Below are positions 34,841-44,638 of a stretch of DNA of 50,192 bases, piece by piece. This stretch comes from Actinomycetota bacterium. Its GTDB lineage: Bacteria; Actinomycetota; Actinomycetes; Nanopelagicales; Nanopelagicaceae. The first letter of the stretch is position 1, and each line of letters opens with the position of its first letter. The translations under genes and the position numbers were made by a program. Below the pieces are notes generated by a model. The model was given only the letters and a program-made list of their open reading frames with translations. It did not search any database and was not told the origin of the DNA. The stretch spans positions 1 to 50,192 of the forward strand of contig CANLHI010000005.1 of NCBI GenBank assembly GCA_947490845.1. The letters run 5' to 3'.

Positions 34841-36569
34841 TTAGAGTCCTAAATCTGATTCGAATGCTCCACCTTCAAGGCGCTCTTTCAAAGTAACTAA
34901 GAAGCGGGCCGCATCTGCGCCATCGACAACGCGATGATCGTATGAAAGAGCTAAATAAACCATCGAGCGGATTGCAATTGTTTCGCCGCCGTCTTCACCC
35001 TTAACAACCATTGGTCGCTTAACAATCGCGCCTAATCCAAGAATGGCAACCTGTGGCTGATTAATGATTGGTGTGTCAAAGAGCGCACCGCGGCTGCCGG
35101 TGTTGGTAAGAGTAAATGTGCCACCACCTAGTTCATCCGGGGTCACTTTATTTTCGCGAGTGCGTGCTGCTAGATCAGAAATCTTTCGAGCAATTCCACC
35201 CATATTTAAATCACCGGCGCTATGAATTACTGGGACAAGCAGTCCACGTTCAGTATCTACTGCTATGCCAAGGTGTTCTGTGCCGTGATAAATAATTTGG
35301 TCACCCTCAACAGATGAATTTAGAACCGGATGTTGCTTGAGAGCTTCGCATGTTGCTACGGCGAAGAAAGGCAAGAAGGATAACTTCACACCCTCACGCG
35401 CCTCAAAAGTCGCCTTCGCGCGATCGCGCAAACGAGCAATCTTTGTTACATCTACCTCAATAACGGTGGTTAATTGCGCGCTAACTTGTAGCGATTCGAC
35501 CATGCGTGCAGCAATTACTTTGCGAAGACGAGACATTGTCACTGTCGTTCCACGAAGTGGTGAGACCGCAACAATTGCTGGACGTTTAGATTGTGCAGCG
35601 GGTGCTGGCGCAGATGAAGCAGGAGCACTGGTAGCCGGACGCGCAGATTCAACATCTTCCTTGCGAATTCTTCCGCCAACGCCTGTGCCTTTAATGCTTG
35701 CTAAATTTACGCCGAGCTCAGATGCTAACTTGCGAACAATTGGGGTTACATAAGCATCAAGTGGTTGCGAAACTGGAGCCGAGGCAACTGGAGCAGGTGC
35801 AACAACTGGAGCAGCAACAACTGGAGCAGGAGTAGGAATCGCTGCTGCAACAACTGGCGCAGCAACAACAGGAGTTAGTGCTGCAACTGGTGCTGAACCA
35901 CTTGTGCCAATAACTGCAAGGCGTGCACCGACTGGGACAGTTGTGTCTACTGGTACATCAATTGAAATAATTGTGCCTGCAACCGGAGATGGAATCTCGG
36001 TATCAACTTTGTCAGTTGAAACTTCAAGTAATGCTTCATCAACTGCAACGCTATCCCCGACACCCTTTAGCCAGCGCGTAACAGTACCTTCGCTAACGCT
36101 TTAGTGCTTCATCAACTGCAACGCTATCCCCGACACCCTTTAGCCAGCGGGTAACAGTACCTTCGCTAACGCTTTCTCCAAGTGCGGGCATGGTAATAAT
36201 TGTTCCGGCAGTGCTATTTGAAGCCGGCGCTGCTGGAGGGGGAGTAACAGGAGCAACTGGCGCTGCGACAACGGGTGCAACAGGAGCTGCAGCAACTGGA
36301 GCCGCTGGAGCCGGAGCACTTGCTTGCGCTGCGCCATCAGCAATGATTGCAAGTTCGGCACCGACTGGAACGGTTTGATCAATACCCACAACAATTTTTT
36401 GCAGAATTCCCGCCACAGGTGAAGGGATTTCAGTATCGACTTTATCGGTTGATACTTCAAGGAGTGGTTCATCCATTGCGACGTGGTCACCTTCGGACTT
36501 TAACCAACGTGTGACAGTTCCTTCGCTGACGCTTTCACCAAGCGCTGGCATTGTTACTGAGAAAGTCAT
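34841..36569 (-). pseudogene. sucB: Dihydrolipoamide acyltransferase E2 (actinobacterial SucB/DlaT), frameshifted by a 73-bp duplication
   Basis: E2 core of the pyruvate or 2-oxoglutarate dehydrogenase complex. Order: lipoyl domain 1 ([17 protein letters not shown], lipoyl Lys in [13 protein letters not shown]), Ala-Pro linker, lipoyl domain 2, second linker, E1/E3-binding segment ([15 protein letters not shown]) and catalytic domain with [14 protein letters not shown]. Lipoyl domain 2 is interrupted by a 73-bp tandem duplication (36029-36174). Removing one copy leaves 1656 bp, an intact 551-residue protein. AGGAAG lies about 5 nt before the ATG. It sits between lpdA and the TIGR01777 gene. 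Confidence 0.92.
36029..36174. repeat. 73-bp tandem duplication in sucB
   Basis: Units 36029-36101 and 36102-36174 differ at two positions: TTA/CTA (Leu) and ACG/ACC (Thr) on the coding strand, both synonymous. The unit length breaks the frame in the second lipoyl domain. Confidence 0.95.
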
Positions 36570-36623
36570 AGCTTCTTCCTTTTCCTTATTACCGTTGGAT
36601 TGGTCATTTAATTTTTTATGGGA

Positions 36624-37991
36624 TTAACCGTGCGCGTGAAGTGGTTTGCCTGCAAGTGCCATATGCGCTTCACCCATTGCTTCGGAAAGCGTTGGGTGCG
36701 CATGAATGAGAGGTGCTACATCGCCTGCAAATGCCTCCCAATTAAAAATTAACTGCGCTTCGGCCAGAAGTTCGCCAACGCGCGATCCAACCATATGGAT
36801 TCCGAGAACCGGTCCATTCTTTTGCGATACTAATTTGATTGAACCAGCAGTTCGCAAAATTTGAGCTTTACCGTTTCCGGCTAAGTCATAGTTAAGTTCG
36901 ACCACGTCATGCCCACGCTCTTTTGCTTGCGCTGTCGTTAAGCCAACAGAGGCAACCTCTGGCTCTGAGTAAGTAACGCGTGGAACACCGTCATAATTAA
37001 TTGGACGAGGATTTAACCCAGCGATCTCTTCGGCAACCAATATTCCCTCACCAAAACCGACGTGTGCTAATTGAAGGGTTGGAATTAAATCTCCAACAGC
37101 CCAGATTCCTGGAACATTTGTGCGACATTTGTTATCGACCAATACATATCCGCGATCCATGGTGATGCCTTGCTCTTCATAACCCAAATTGGCTGAAACT
37201 GGACCGCGTCCGACGGCTACGAGCAGCACTTCGGCGGTGAAGGTTTTGCCATCTTCCAAAGTAATAGTTACGCCATCTGCGGTAACGGCATGAGATTTGA
37301 AGCGAACTCCAAGTTCAAAGTTGATACCGCGCTTGCGATAGGCGCGCTCTAATTGCTTGCTAGATGATTCATCTTCCAGGGCAACCAAATGTGACAGACC
37401 TTCGATGATAGTTACCTCAGCACCAAAAGATTTCCAAACAGATGCGAATTCGCAACCGATTACTCCGCCACCGAGAACAATTACGCTCTTTGGTACATAT
37501 TCCATTTTGATGGCATGTTCGGATGTGATGACTTTCTTTCCATCAATTTCTAAGCCAGGCAAGGTTCGTGCATATGATCCAGTTGCCAAAACTATGTTCT
37601 TGCCGGTGTAGCGAACGCCATTTACTTCAACGGTATCTTTCGCTACTAATTTTCCATGGCCTTCAATGTAAGTAATGCTGCGCGACTTAACCAAACCCTG
37701 CAAGCCCTTATGCAGTTTAGAAATCACACCATCTTTATATGAATTAACGCCGGTCATATCTATTGAGTTAAATGTGGCATTTATGCCAAAGTGACTGGCA
37801 TCGCGTGTTCCATCGGCGATCTCGCCAGCGTGCAGGAGGGCTTTAGTTGGAATACATCCGCGGTGTAAACAGGTTCCGCCAAGCTTGTCTGCTTCGACTA
37901 GGGCAACTGATAATCCAAGTTGGGCGCCGCGTAGTGCTGCCGCGTAACCGCCGCTACCGCCGCCTAAAATTACTAGATCAAAGTTGGACAC
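36624..37991 (-). CDS. lpdA: Dihydrolipoyl dehydrogenase (E3)
   Basis: FAD enzyme reoxidising dihydrolipoyl groups of the E2 and of the glycine-cleavage H protein. FAD motif VILGGGSGGYAAALRG, redox-active disulfide GGTCLHRGCIPTKALL, NAD motif VIVLGGGVIGCEFASVW, and the His-Glu dyad in HAHPTLSEAMGEA. About 455 residues. The frame opens at ATG 38009, but AAGGAG within it lies 9 nt before the GTG at 37991, and that GTG gives the family start. It is between pepA and sucB in one operon. Confidence 0.95.
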   Translation of the reverse strand: MSNFDLVILGGGSGGYAAALRGAQLGLSVALVEADKLGGTCLHRGCIPTKALLHAGEIADGTRDASHFGINATFNSIDMTGVNSYKDGVISKLHKGLQGLVKSRSITYIEGHGKLVAKDTVEVNGVRYTGKNIVLATGSYARTLPGLEIDGKKVITSEHAIKMEYVPKSVIVLGGGVIGCEFASVWKSFGAEVTIIEGLSHLVALEDESSSKQLERAYRKRGINFELGVRFKSHAVTADGVTITLEDGKTFTAEVLLVAVGRGPVSANLGYEEQGITMDRGYVLVDNKCRTNVPGIWAVGDLIPTLQLAHVGFGEGILVAEEIAGLNPRPINYDGVPRVTYSEPEVASVGLTTAQAKERGHDVVELNYDLAGNGKAQILRTAGSIKLVSQKNGPVLGIHMVGSRVGELLAEAQLIFNWEAFAGDVAPLIHAHPTLSEAMGEAHMALAGKPLHAHG

Positions 37992-37998
37992 CTGTGCG

Positions 37999-38005
37999 CG
38001 CTCCT
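37999..38005 (-). promoter_or_regulatory. Shine-Dalgarno deciding the lpdA start
   Basis: GAAGGAG-type sequence inside the longer reading frame, 9 nt before GTG 37991. It indicates that the upstream ATG at 38009 is not the start. Confidence 0.55.
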
Positions 38006-38057
38006 TCATAAACTTCTCGCTCGTTGAGCCTATCTTGCCAGTTTTGCCCTGTGATTA

Positions 38058-39566
38058 CTAAACGCCTGCCGCCTGGGCCAGCGCCACTAGTGATCTAAGT
38101 GCGATGCCTGTGCCACCGACTGGGGTGTAACCGTAGGCTTCACCTTCGTTATAGGCAGGACCTGCGATATCTAAGTGTAACCAAGGTAACTCTGGTGAAA
38201 TGAATTCTTTGAGGAATAGTCCGGCAACCATCATGCCGCCCATTCGCTCACCGATATTTGCCATATCAGCAACTGGTGAATCAAGTGATGCTCGCAATTC
38301 AACGGGCAGTGGCATAGGCCAGAAAGCTTCGCCAGCGGATTTAGTAATTGCAAAGAAGTGATCGCTGAATTCTTGGTTATTTGTCATGATCGCACTTGTG
38401 CGAGTGCCAAGTGCAACAACTTGGGCACCCGTCAAAGTTGCAACGTCGATGATGCCATCTAAGTTCTTATTCTCTTGTGCCTTTACTAAAGCATCGCCTA
38501 AAACTAAACGTCCTTCTGCATCTGGATTTAGAACTTCAATTGTTTTTCCACCATACATTGTGATGATGTCGCTGGGACGGGTCGCGTTATCGCTGACCAT
38601 ATTTTCGGCCAAGGGCGCGTAACAATCGATAGCTACCGGAATTTTCAATAACGCGATCGCGATAGTTGCAGCGCAAACAGCAGCCGCTCCAGACATATCT
38701 GATTTCATCGCTTCCATGCCCGCGGCTGGCTTTAACGCTAAGCCACCAGTATCGAAGGTAATTCCCTTACCGACATAGGCGTAACTCTTTTTGGCCTTAG
38801 CTTTAACTGGCGTGTAAGAAATTTGCAGAAGACGTGGCGGATTGGCCGAGCCTTGGCCGACCGCCGTGATTCCACCGTAACCCTTGCTCTTCAATTGCGA
38901 ATCGTTCATGACCGTAACCTTTAGGCCAATGGCCGAACCGCCAACTTTCTTTACCAAGTCGGCGATCTCTTTGCAAAATGAATCTGGGGTTAGGTGACTT
39001 GGGGGAGTGTTTATCAAATCTCTAACTAGACAGGTGTACTCGCCAATAATCGCAGCGCTCTTTACCGCCTCTTTCGCTTCCGCCTTTTTTGCAAGTGCCG
39101 AATGGATTGTCACTGATTTCAAACTTGCTTGGCGATTTACCATTGAATCAACGCGAAATTTATTAAATGAATATGCGCCAAGAAGTGCTCCTTCGGCAAT
39201 CGCTGCGATAGTTGCAGCCTTCTTAGCCGGCAAAGAAAATGTGGCGCTGGCATTACCTGCCAGAGCTCTGGCGGCAGCACCTGCTGCACGACGTAAGGTC
39301 TCATCTGAGAAAGTGGACTTATTTTCTCCTAGTCCGGTAAATACCAACAGCTTTGTTGCGCTACCAGGGATTTTAATTACTTCATCAGCGTTTCCCGTGG
39401 CCCCTATATCAGAGAGAGTTGCCTGTAACTTCTTAGTGTCGAGTGCGATATCTCCACTTTCGATTACCAAAGCGCCTTGCCCCTTTTTGGATGGTGTTTT
39501 AAAAGAGAGGCCAACAACTAGAATCTCATCTTTTACGATTCCATCTGATAGGTGCAGGGCGGTCAT
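38058..39566 (-). CDS. pepA: Leucyl aminopeptidase (M17)
   Basis: Cytosolic dizinc aminopeptidase of 502 residues. The catalytic domain has VGKGITFDTGGLALKP, MKSDMSGAAAV and the signature NPDAEGRLVLGDAL with metal ligands. ATG at 39566 has AAAGGAG 5-6 nt upstream, and the TTG just before it is part of the spacer. It heads the pepA-lpdA-sucB-epimerase operon, the same order as pepB-dlaT in mycobacteria, and is divergent from gcvT. Confidence 0.94.
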   Translation of the reverse strand: MTALHLSDGIVKDEILVVGLSFKTPSKKGQGALVIESGDIALDTKKLQATLSDIGATGNADEVIKIPGSATKLLVFTGLGENKSTFSDETLRRAAGAAARALAGNASATFSLPAKKAATIAAIAEGALLGAYSFNKFRVDSMVNRQASLKSVTIHSALAKKAEAKEAVKSAAIIGEYTCLVRDLINTPPSHLTPDSFCKEIADLVKKVGGSAIGLKVTVMNDSQLKSKGYGGITAVGQGSANPPRLLQISYTPVKAKAKKSYAYVGKGITFDTGGLALKPAAGMEAMKSDMSGAAAVCAATIAIALLKIPVAIDCYAPLAENMVSDNATRPSDIITMYGGKTIEVLNPDAEGRLVLGDALVKAQENKNLDGIIDVATLTGAQVVALGTRTSAIMTNNQEFSDHFFAITKSAGEAFWPMPLPVELRASLDSPVADMANIGERMGGMMVAGLFLKEFISPELPWLHLDIAGPAYNEGEAYGYTPVGGTGIALRSLVALAQAAGV

Positions 39567-39622
39567 CAAATCTCCTTTAAGGGGCTATACAAATCCAACA
39601 TACTTTTGGGCTTGGGTAAGTG

Positions 39623-39628
39623 TAAGTT
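39623..39628 (+). promoter_or_regulatory. Putative leaderless -10 hexamer of gcvT
   Basis: TAAGTT, 6 nt before the ATG at 39635. Confidence 0.45.
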
Positions 39629-39634
39629 GTTGCC

Positions 39635-40873
39635 ATGAAAAATTCACCACTTGCCGAGAGGCATATCAACCTTTCTGCCAAGATGGCCGATTTTGGCGGC
39701 TGGCTGATGCCAATTGAATATCCAGGCGCAGGCGTATTAGCCGAGCATACCGCGGTCCGTTGGCTCATGCCAATTGAATATCCAGGCGCAGGCGTATTAG
39801 CCGAGCATACCGCGGTCCGTGAGCGGGTTGGCATATTTGATGTTTCGCATTTGGGAAAGGTGAGCGTAAAGGGATCTGGCGCACTGCAATTCTTAAATTC
39901 AGTTTTCACCAACGATTTGGAAAGAATTACTGATGGGCAAGCTCAGTACACACTGCATTGCAATAGCGAAGGTGGCGTGATCGATGATTTGATCGTTTAC
40001 CGCAATAGCTCCACAGATCTTTTCTTGATTCCAAATGCATCCAACACCACAAGCGTTGTTGCAGATCTGATTCCGCGAGTACCAGAAGGTATCGAAATCC
40101 TAAATCTTCACGAATCTTTTGGCGTGATTGCTGTTCAAGGACCGAAATCTCGCGAAGTAATTGAAAGTTTTGGCGTAAATCCCGAGATGGATTACATGGC
40201 TTTTGACCATGTTCAAATTGCTGGCTGTGAGGTAATTCTTTGTCGTACTGGCTACACCGGCGAACACGGATACGAAATCGTTCCTCGTTGGCAAGATGCC
40301 ACGAAAGTTTGGGATGCGCTGACAGATGCGATAAAAGTATTTGATGGATTAGTTTGCGGCCTAGGGGCCAGAGATACCCTGCGCACCGAAATGGGATATC
40401 CACTTCATGGTCATGAACTCTCACTCGCTATTACCCCAGTTCAGGCTGCTGCAACCTGGGCTATTGGTTGGGATAAACCAATATTTAGTGGCAGTGAAGC
40501 GCTGCGCATGGAAAAAGCCAGCGGCACACACCAGGCTGCTGCAACCTGGGCTATTGGTTGGGATAAACCAATATTTAGTGGCAGTGAAGCGCTGCGCATG
40601 GAAAAAGCCAGCGGCACACACCCCAGAGTTCGTGCGCTGGTCAGCCAAGATCGCGGAATTCCACGCGCTGGAATGCAAGTTAAAAACAGTGCCGGAGAAA
40701 TAGTTGGAGAAGTTACTAGCGGAACTTTCTCTCCGAGCCTTAAAAAAGGGATAGCGCTAGCGCTGCTTTCGAGCTCGGTTAAATTGGGAGATCAGCTTGT
40801 TATTGATGTGCGAGGCCGAGATTCATTGGCAGAGGTAACTAAATTGCCTCTGGTGACTTCGCACGTTCGATAA
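39635..40873 (+). CDS. gcvT: Glycine cleavage system aminomethyltransferase (T protein), with two in-frame duplications
   Basis: Tetrahydrofolate-dependent T protein of glycine cleavage. Recognised by MADFGGWLMPIEYPG, VGIFDVSHLGKVSVKG, the folate-site region YTGEHGYEIV, and LRTEMGYPLHGHEL. As read it has 412 residues. Two in-frame duplications add 20 (39701-39820) and 30 residues (40442-40621), and removing them gives 362, normal for GcvT. The first would duplicate the N-terminal folate-site strand, so the product as written is probably inactive. It overlaps the convergent ECF S gene by 35 bp. Confidence 0.92.
   Translation: MKNSPLAERHINLSAKMADFGGWLMPIEYPGAGVLAEHTAVRWLMPIEYPGAGVLAEHTAVRERVGIFDVSHLGKVSVKGSGALQFLNSVFTNDLERITDGQAQYTLHCNSEGGVIDDLIVYRNSSTDLFLIPNASNTTSVVADLIPRVPEGIEILNLHESFGVIAVQGPKSREVIESFGVNPEMDYMAFDHVQIAGCEVILCRTGYTGEHGYEIVPRWQDATKVWDALTDAIKVFDGLVCGLGARDTLRTEMGYPLHGHELSLAITPVQAAATWAIGWDKPIFSGSEALRMEKASGTHQAAATWAIGWDKPIFSGSEALRMEKASGTHPRVRALVSQDRGIPRAGMQVKNSAGEIVGEVTSGTFSPSLKKGIALALLSSSVKLGDQLVIDVRGRDSLAEVTKLPLVTSHVR
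39701..39820. repeat. 60-bp tandem duplication in gcvT (5' part)
   Basis: Units 39701-39760 and 39761-39820, with one difference (CTG/CTC, both Leu). In frame, repeating WLMPIEYPGAGVLAEHTAVR. Confidence 0.95.
40442..40621. repeat. Perfect 90-bp tandem duplication in gcvT (3' part)
   Basis: Units 40442-40531 and 40532-40621 are identical and in frame, repeating 30 residues that begin QAAATWAIGWDKPIF. Confidence 0.95.
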
Positions 40874-41654
40874 ATTCGATCGGAGTTAGAAACGCTGCGC
40901 GTTTTTTAGTTCTGCGAAGCGCTGTCAAAATGGCGGGACCAGCCGAAAGAGTCAAGACAACGGTAAGAATCGCCCGTGGAATATCCCATGCCATCGCGGA
41001 GAGAAAATGAAAAGTGATGAAGCGATGCAAATTAGTTGCTAAGTCCGCCCCTGGAACAAATGAGAGTTGCGTATTTGTACCTATTGCCCAAGGCCAAAAT
41101 TGTAAATCCATTAATAGCCCGTAACTTAAAGATGAAATAATTGCGATGGCGACCAACCATGCCAGTTCGGCCTTACCGCGCAGATTTTTAAAGAATGCGC
41201 CAGCTAGTAAACCGATAACTCCAGCGGCAAATAATTGATAACTCAACCAGGGCCCCATTCCGCCAGTGAGCAAGGCCGAGGCGAGCATCGCAAGAACGCC
41301 AAGTAGAAAACCAAAGGCGCTTCCAAAAACGCGCGCTGCCAAGATCAATAAGAACCACATCGGCTCAAGTCCTACTGCTCCCGCACCCAATGGACGAAGT
41401 GCAGCAATTAGCGAGGCCAACATCCCAAGCAAGGCAACTGACTTTGCATCAAGACTCTTATCGCTTAATTGCGCAATGAGGAGAAGGAATGTGAAAGGAA
41501 TTGCAATCCAGAAAAAATACTGCGCAAACCTTGCCGTGCTTTGATCGGGTGCAAAAAATGGCCAGGTAAATCCAGCTAGCGTGAAAATAGAGACAGAGAA
41601 AAGTGTGAATTGCGATCTACGTGAGAAACGATAGATATCTGAAGTCTTAAGCAT
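40839..41654 (-). CDS. ECF transporter S component (substrate-binding membrane protein)
   Basis: 271 residues, about six hydrophobic helices with short loops (LLILAARVFGSAFGFLLGVL, ALLTGGMGPWLSYQLFAAG), the build of an ECF S component. Start at ATG 41654 overlaps the ATPase stop (TGATG); the open frame runs 14 codons further upstream. Last gene of the riboswitch-led ECF operon, so the substrate is predicted to be cobalamin or a corrinoid precursor (inference from the riboswitch). Confidence 0.82.
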   Translation of the reverse strand: MLKTSDIYRFSRRSQFTLFSVSIFTLAGFTWPFFAPDQSTARFAQYFFWIAIPFTFLLLIAQLSDKSLDAKSVALLGMLASLIAALRPLGAGAVGLEPMWFLLILAARVFGSAFGFLLGVLAMLASALLTGGMGPWLSYQLFAAGVIGLLAGAFFKNLRGKAELAWLVAIAIISSLSYGLLMDLQFWPWAIGTNTQLSFVPGADLATNLHRFITFHFLSAMAWDIPRAILTVVLTLSAGPAILTALRRTKKRAAFLTPIEFIERAKSPEAI

Positions 41655-43252
41655 CACTCCTCCATCGCAGCAATTACATCTGAGACTGTTAACCAACGTC
41701 GGGGTGCCATGACCTTGGCAACCTGTGGCGCGAAGGCGGGAGATGAGAGCAAAATATCTAGTGTTGGACCATCGGCGACAATTTCACCATCTGCAAGGAA
41801 AATTACTCGATCGGCAAGTTCGGCTACTAGTTCAACATCATGCGTGGCGATTAGAACGCAACGGCCTAACTCTTTTGAATAATTCTTTAATAGACCGATT
41901 AGCAACGCTTTAGATTGATAATCCAAACCACGTGTTGGCTCATCCAGTATTAAGACTTGGGGTTGTGCGGATAGAACAATTGCCAGCGCGAGTGCCAATC
42001 GTTGTCCTTCTGATAAATCACGCGGATGCGTTTCAGAGCTTATCGATGGAACAATTCTCTGTAGCAGCGCAAAAGTTGTTCCGGGTGCGATTTGATTATC
42101 TTTATCGCCTTGCTGGCATTCACTAACAACGCTTTGACCATAGAGCAGATCGCTAGGTTCTTGCGGAATAAATCCGACCGTCTCGCGACGGACTTTGCCT
42201 TTTAGATCAGTTGAGGCTATTCCGCAAATATGCGAAGTTCCAGAATCTGGCTTTTGCAACCCAACCATTGCCGTTAATAGTGAACTTTTACCAGCACCGT
42301 TGCGACCCATCAGCGCCACTATTTCGCCCGCTCGGACTGAAGCGTTTAAAGATTTCAATACAACGCTTGATCCATATTTAATGGTCAAATCTTTCGCCAA
42401 TATTCTTTCGGCGCCGAGGGTGGGCAAAACGCCTTCAATATCTTTGCCCTCATCCCTGATGTTCTCAGTCATTCTCCTGACATCGCGAACGCTCAGACCA
42501 ACATCAGAGAGTCCTAACGCTCTGGCTAAATGCACAATTGGCGGGGCGATATCTGCCTCTTTAAGGATTACTTCAGGCAGATCTATCTTGGCGTTGCCAT
42601 CGCCTGCGATATGAATAATTCGATCCGCGAATCCAATTACTCGTTCTAAGCGATGCTCAGCGATGACAACGGTGAGGCTTAAATCGTGAACCAGTCTGTG
42701 CAGAATTGATAAGACTTCTTCGGCTGCAATTGGATCAAGGGCGCTGGTCGGCTCATCTAGTACAAGTACTTTCGGATGCATAACAAGTGCGCTACCAATG
42801 GCAACTCTTTGCTGTTCTCCACCGCTGAGAGTTGAAATAGCGCGATTGCGTAAATGGGCCAGCGCCAACAAATCTAGAATTTCTTCAACACGTTTTCGCA
42901 TTAAATCTGGAGCCAGGTTAAGCGCCTCCATTCCAAAGGCCAACTCTTCTTCAACTGTGTCAGTAACAAAGCCTTGCGCCGGGTTTTGCCCAACAATGCC
43001 AACTAAATGAGCAAATTCTCCGGGGCGCACCAACTTGGTAGATATTCCATCGACGGTGATATCACCAGCCAGAATTCCTCCAGTGTGATGTGGAACTAAT
43101 CCGTTTATCAATTGCAGCAGGGAGGTCTTGCCAGTTCCGGTAGATCCGATTACAAGAACTAGTTCACCTTCCACGATTGAAAATGAGAGATCTTCTAAAA
43201 TCGTTTTTGTCGAAGTGGGATAGATAAGAGATACGTTAGAAAAATTGATCAT
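41654..43252 (-). CDS. ECF transporter duplicated ATPase (two ABC domains)
   Basis: 532 residues with two complete ABC ATPase domains fused. First domain: Walker A GSTGTGKTSL, signature LSGGEQQRVAIG, Walker B VLVLDEPTSALD. Second: Walker A GRNGAGKSSLL, signature LSEGQRLALALA, Walker B VLILDEPTRGLD. This serves as both EcfA subunits. Start ATG 43252 overlaps the EcfT stop (TGATG) rather than the upstream in-frame codon at 43285. It energises the S component encoded next. Confidence 0.92.
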   Translation of the reverse strand: MINFSNVSLIYPTSTKTILEDLSFSIVEGELVLVIGSTGTGKTSLLQLINGLVPHHTGGILAGDITVDGISTKLVRPGEFAHLVGIVGQNPAQGFVTDTVEEELAFGMEALNLAPDLMRKRVEEILDLLALAHLRNRAISTLSGGEQQRVAIGSALVMHPKVLVLDEPTSALDPIAAEEVLSILHRLVHDLSLTVVIAEHRLERVIGFADRIIHIAGDGNAKIDLPEVILKEADIAPPIVHLARALGLSDVGLSVRDVRRMTENIRDEGKDIEGVLPTLGAERILAKDLTIKYGSSVVLKSLNASVRAGEIVALMGRNGAGKSSLLTAMVGLQKPDSGTSHICGIASTDLKGKVRRETVGFIPQEPSDLLYGQSVVSECQQGDKDNQIAPGTTFALLQRIVPSISSETHPRDLSEGQRLALALAIVLSAQPQVLILDEPTRGLDYQSKALLIGLLKNYSKELGRCVLIATHDVELVAELADRVIFLADGEIVADGPTLDILLSSPAFAPQVAKVMAPRRWLTVSDVIAAMEE

Positions 43253-43995
43253 CAGCGCGAGACCAGTGCTAAAGCAAGCGCACAAAGAGCACTTATAACA
43301 ACTGCAGAATCAATTTGCTGCCAGGCAATTGGGCGATATCTAGACCTCTTTCGGCTGACTCCATAGCCGCGAGAGTCCATCGCCGCCGCTAATTCCAAAG
43401 ATCGCGAGAGCGAATCTTCAAGTAAAGGAATAGCGATAGAGCGCCAAGAAGGGTTTTCATCACCGCGAAGAGTTCGCGCTCGTCTAATGCGCCCCACGCT
43501 CTTCACCAATTGTGGAAGAGCCGAGGTTGCAATAACTGTTGCGACTCCAAACTCGTAGATAACAACTGGGGTAACTCGTAAAAGCTTATGTGGGCTAGTA
43601 AGTGATACCGCGGCACCGAATAAGCAGATCACCGTAATAATAATTAGTCCTTCGTGAATCGAGGAGAGCAACCGCTCTTGAGTAACGACGCCACCAATTC
43701 TGATTCCGGCAATCCAACTTGGAAGCGGCAATATCGGAACGCTAAACAGTCTGGTACCTGGAATAGGAACACCTATCAAGACGCCAACCACGGTTCGTAT
43801 AACTAAAATTATGGCGCCAAGTCGGAGCGAGAACCAAAATGATTTCGCCCAAGGCGCATCTTCTGCAAATCTATGTACTGCAATCGCTGCAACCGCTATG
43901 GCAAATCCGGCCACCCATGCGCTATTGGTGGCAATGACTGCGCCAACAACTAGCAATGACCAGATCCACCAAGTAAGCGGATGCAGCGATTTCAT
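43252..43995 (-). CDS. ECF transporter T component (CbiQ/EcfT)
   Basis: 247-residue membrane coupling protein. Four or five hydrophobic helices and the two coupling-helix motifs of EcfT, Ala-x3-Arg-Gly type: RARTLRG and AAMDSRGYG. It joins the ATPases to the S component. It follows the SCO2322-type gene by 9 bp and is translationally coupled to the ATPase gene. Confidence 0.88.
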   Translation of the reverse strand: MKSLHPLTWWIWSLLVVGAVIATNSAWVAGFAIAVAAIAVHRFAEDAPWAKSFWFSLRLGAIILVIRTVVGVLIGVPIPGTRLFSVPILPLPSWIAGIRIGGVVTQERLLSSIHEGLIIITVICLFGAAVSLTSPHKLLRVTPVVIYEFGVATVIATSALPQLVKSVGRIRRARTLRGDENPSWRSIAIPLLEDSLSRSLELAAAMDSRGYGVSRKRSRYRPIAWQQIDSAVVISALCALALALVSR

Positions 43996-44004
43996 ACAGT
44001 CTGA

Positions 44005-44553
44005 CTATTTCTTAAGGGATGCGGGAGTCATAATTTCAACCCCACACTCTTTTGCGGGATAGCCATTTAGCCCACAAATTAATCCGCTCTTATCTGCGCG
44101 AATTTTTGCAACCTGACCGAGCACATCAATGCCTTGAGATGCCTTCGCGGTTCGCACACAGGTTGTGAACGTTTTCTGCAATTTTTCACCCTTAGGTGAA
44201 TATGCCTTAGAACCAAAATCGATCACCAACGCAATTCGCTTTGTATCTTTATCTGCCTTTGTCTTGCCACAAATTGCTTGGAAGTCTGGCTTTACAGAAG
44301 GTGCAACTGAAGGAATATCATCTGCGCTAAATACAAATGACCAACCTTCGACTGCGCCATCTTTGATATCAACTGTTGGTCCGGTCATTGCAGCTGTCCA
44401 AGTTTTTGCACCAGGGGCTGCTTGATAATAACCCCAGTAGCGCCAGCCTTTTTCTGCGGCGTTAGCGCTGGGTGTGAAGACTAGGTTTGAAAGAGCGATA
44501 ATAAGAATCGCGGTTGCTGTTATCTTTTTTCTTGTGATGAAATGAAACTGCAT
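44005..44553 (-). CDS. SCO2322-family secreted protein
   Basis: 182 residues with a signal peptide: basic ITRKK, hydrophobic TATAILIIALSNLVF, then PSANAAEKG with a likely AxA cleavage site. The mature part begins GWRYWGYYQ and contains CGKTKADKDTKR and a C-terminal LICGLNGYPAKECG. I recognise it as the SCO2322 family, which accompanies riboswitch-controlled ECF genes in Actinobacteria. It may help capture the substrate outside the cell (inference). The frame is open to 44673, but the ATG at 44553 starts the signal peptide. Confidence 0.82.
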   Translation of the reverse strand: MQFHFITRKKITATAILIIALSNLVFTPSANAAEKGWRYWGYYQAAPGAKTWTAAMTGPTVDIKDGAVEGWSFVFSADDIPSVAPSVKPDFQAICGKTKADKDTKRIALVIDFGSKAYSPKGEKLQKTFTTCVRTAKASQGIDVLGQVAKIRADKSGLICGLNGYPAKECGVEIMTPASLKK

Positions 44554-44638
44554 TTTGATTGTGTAGCCTCTCGAATTTAAAGAGTCCCACAGGGGTAGCA
44601 GCAAATAAAGTATAAAAATACTTTTCTTGTGACTACGC

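Noticed and set aside
35755..36350. Repetitive-looking DNA in sucB
   Set aside because: Apart from the 73-bp duplication, this is codon-level repetition from the Ala-Pro-rich linkers between E2 domains, not a DNA repeat element.
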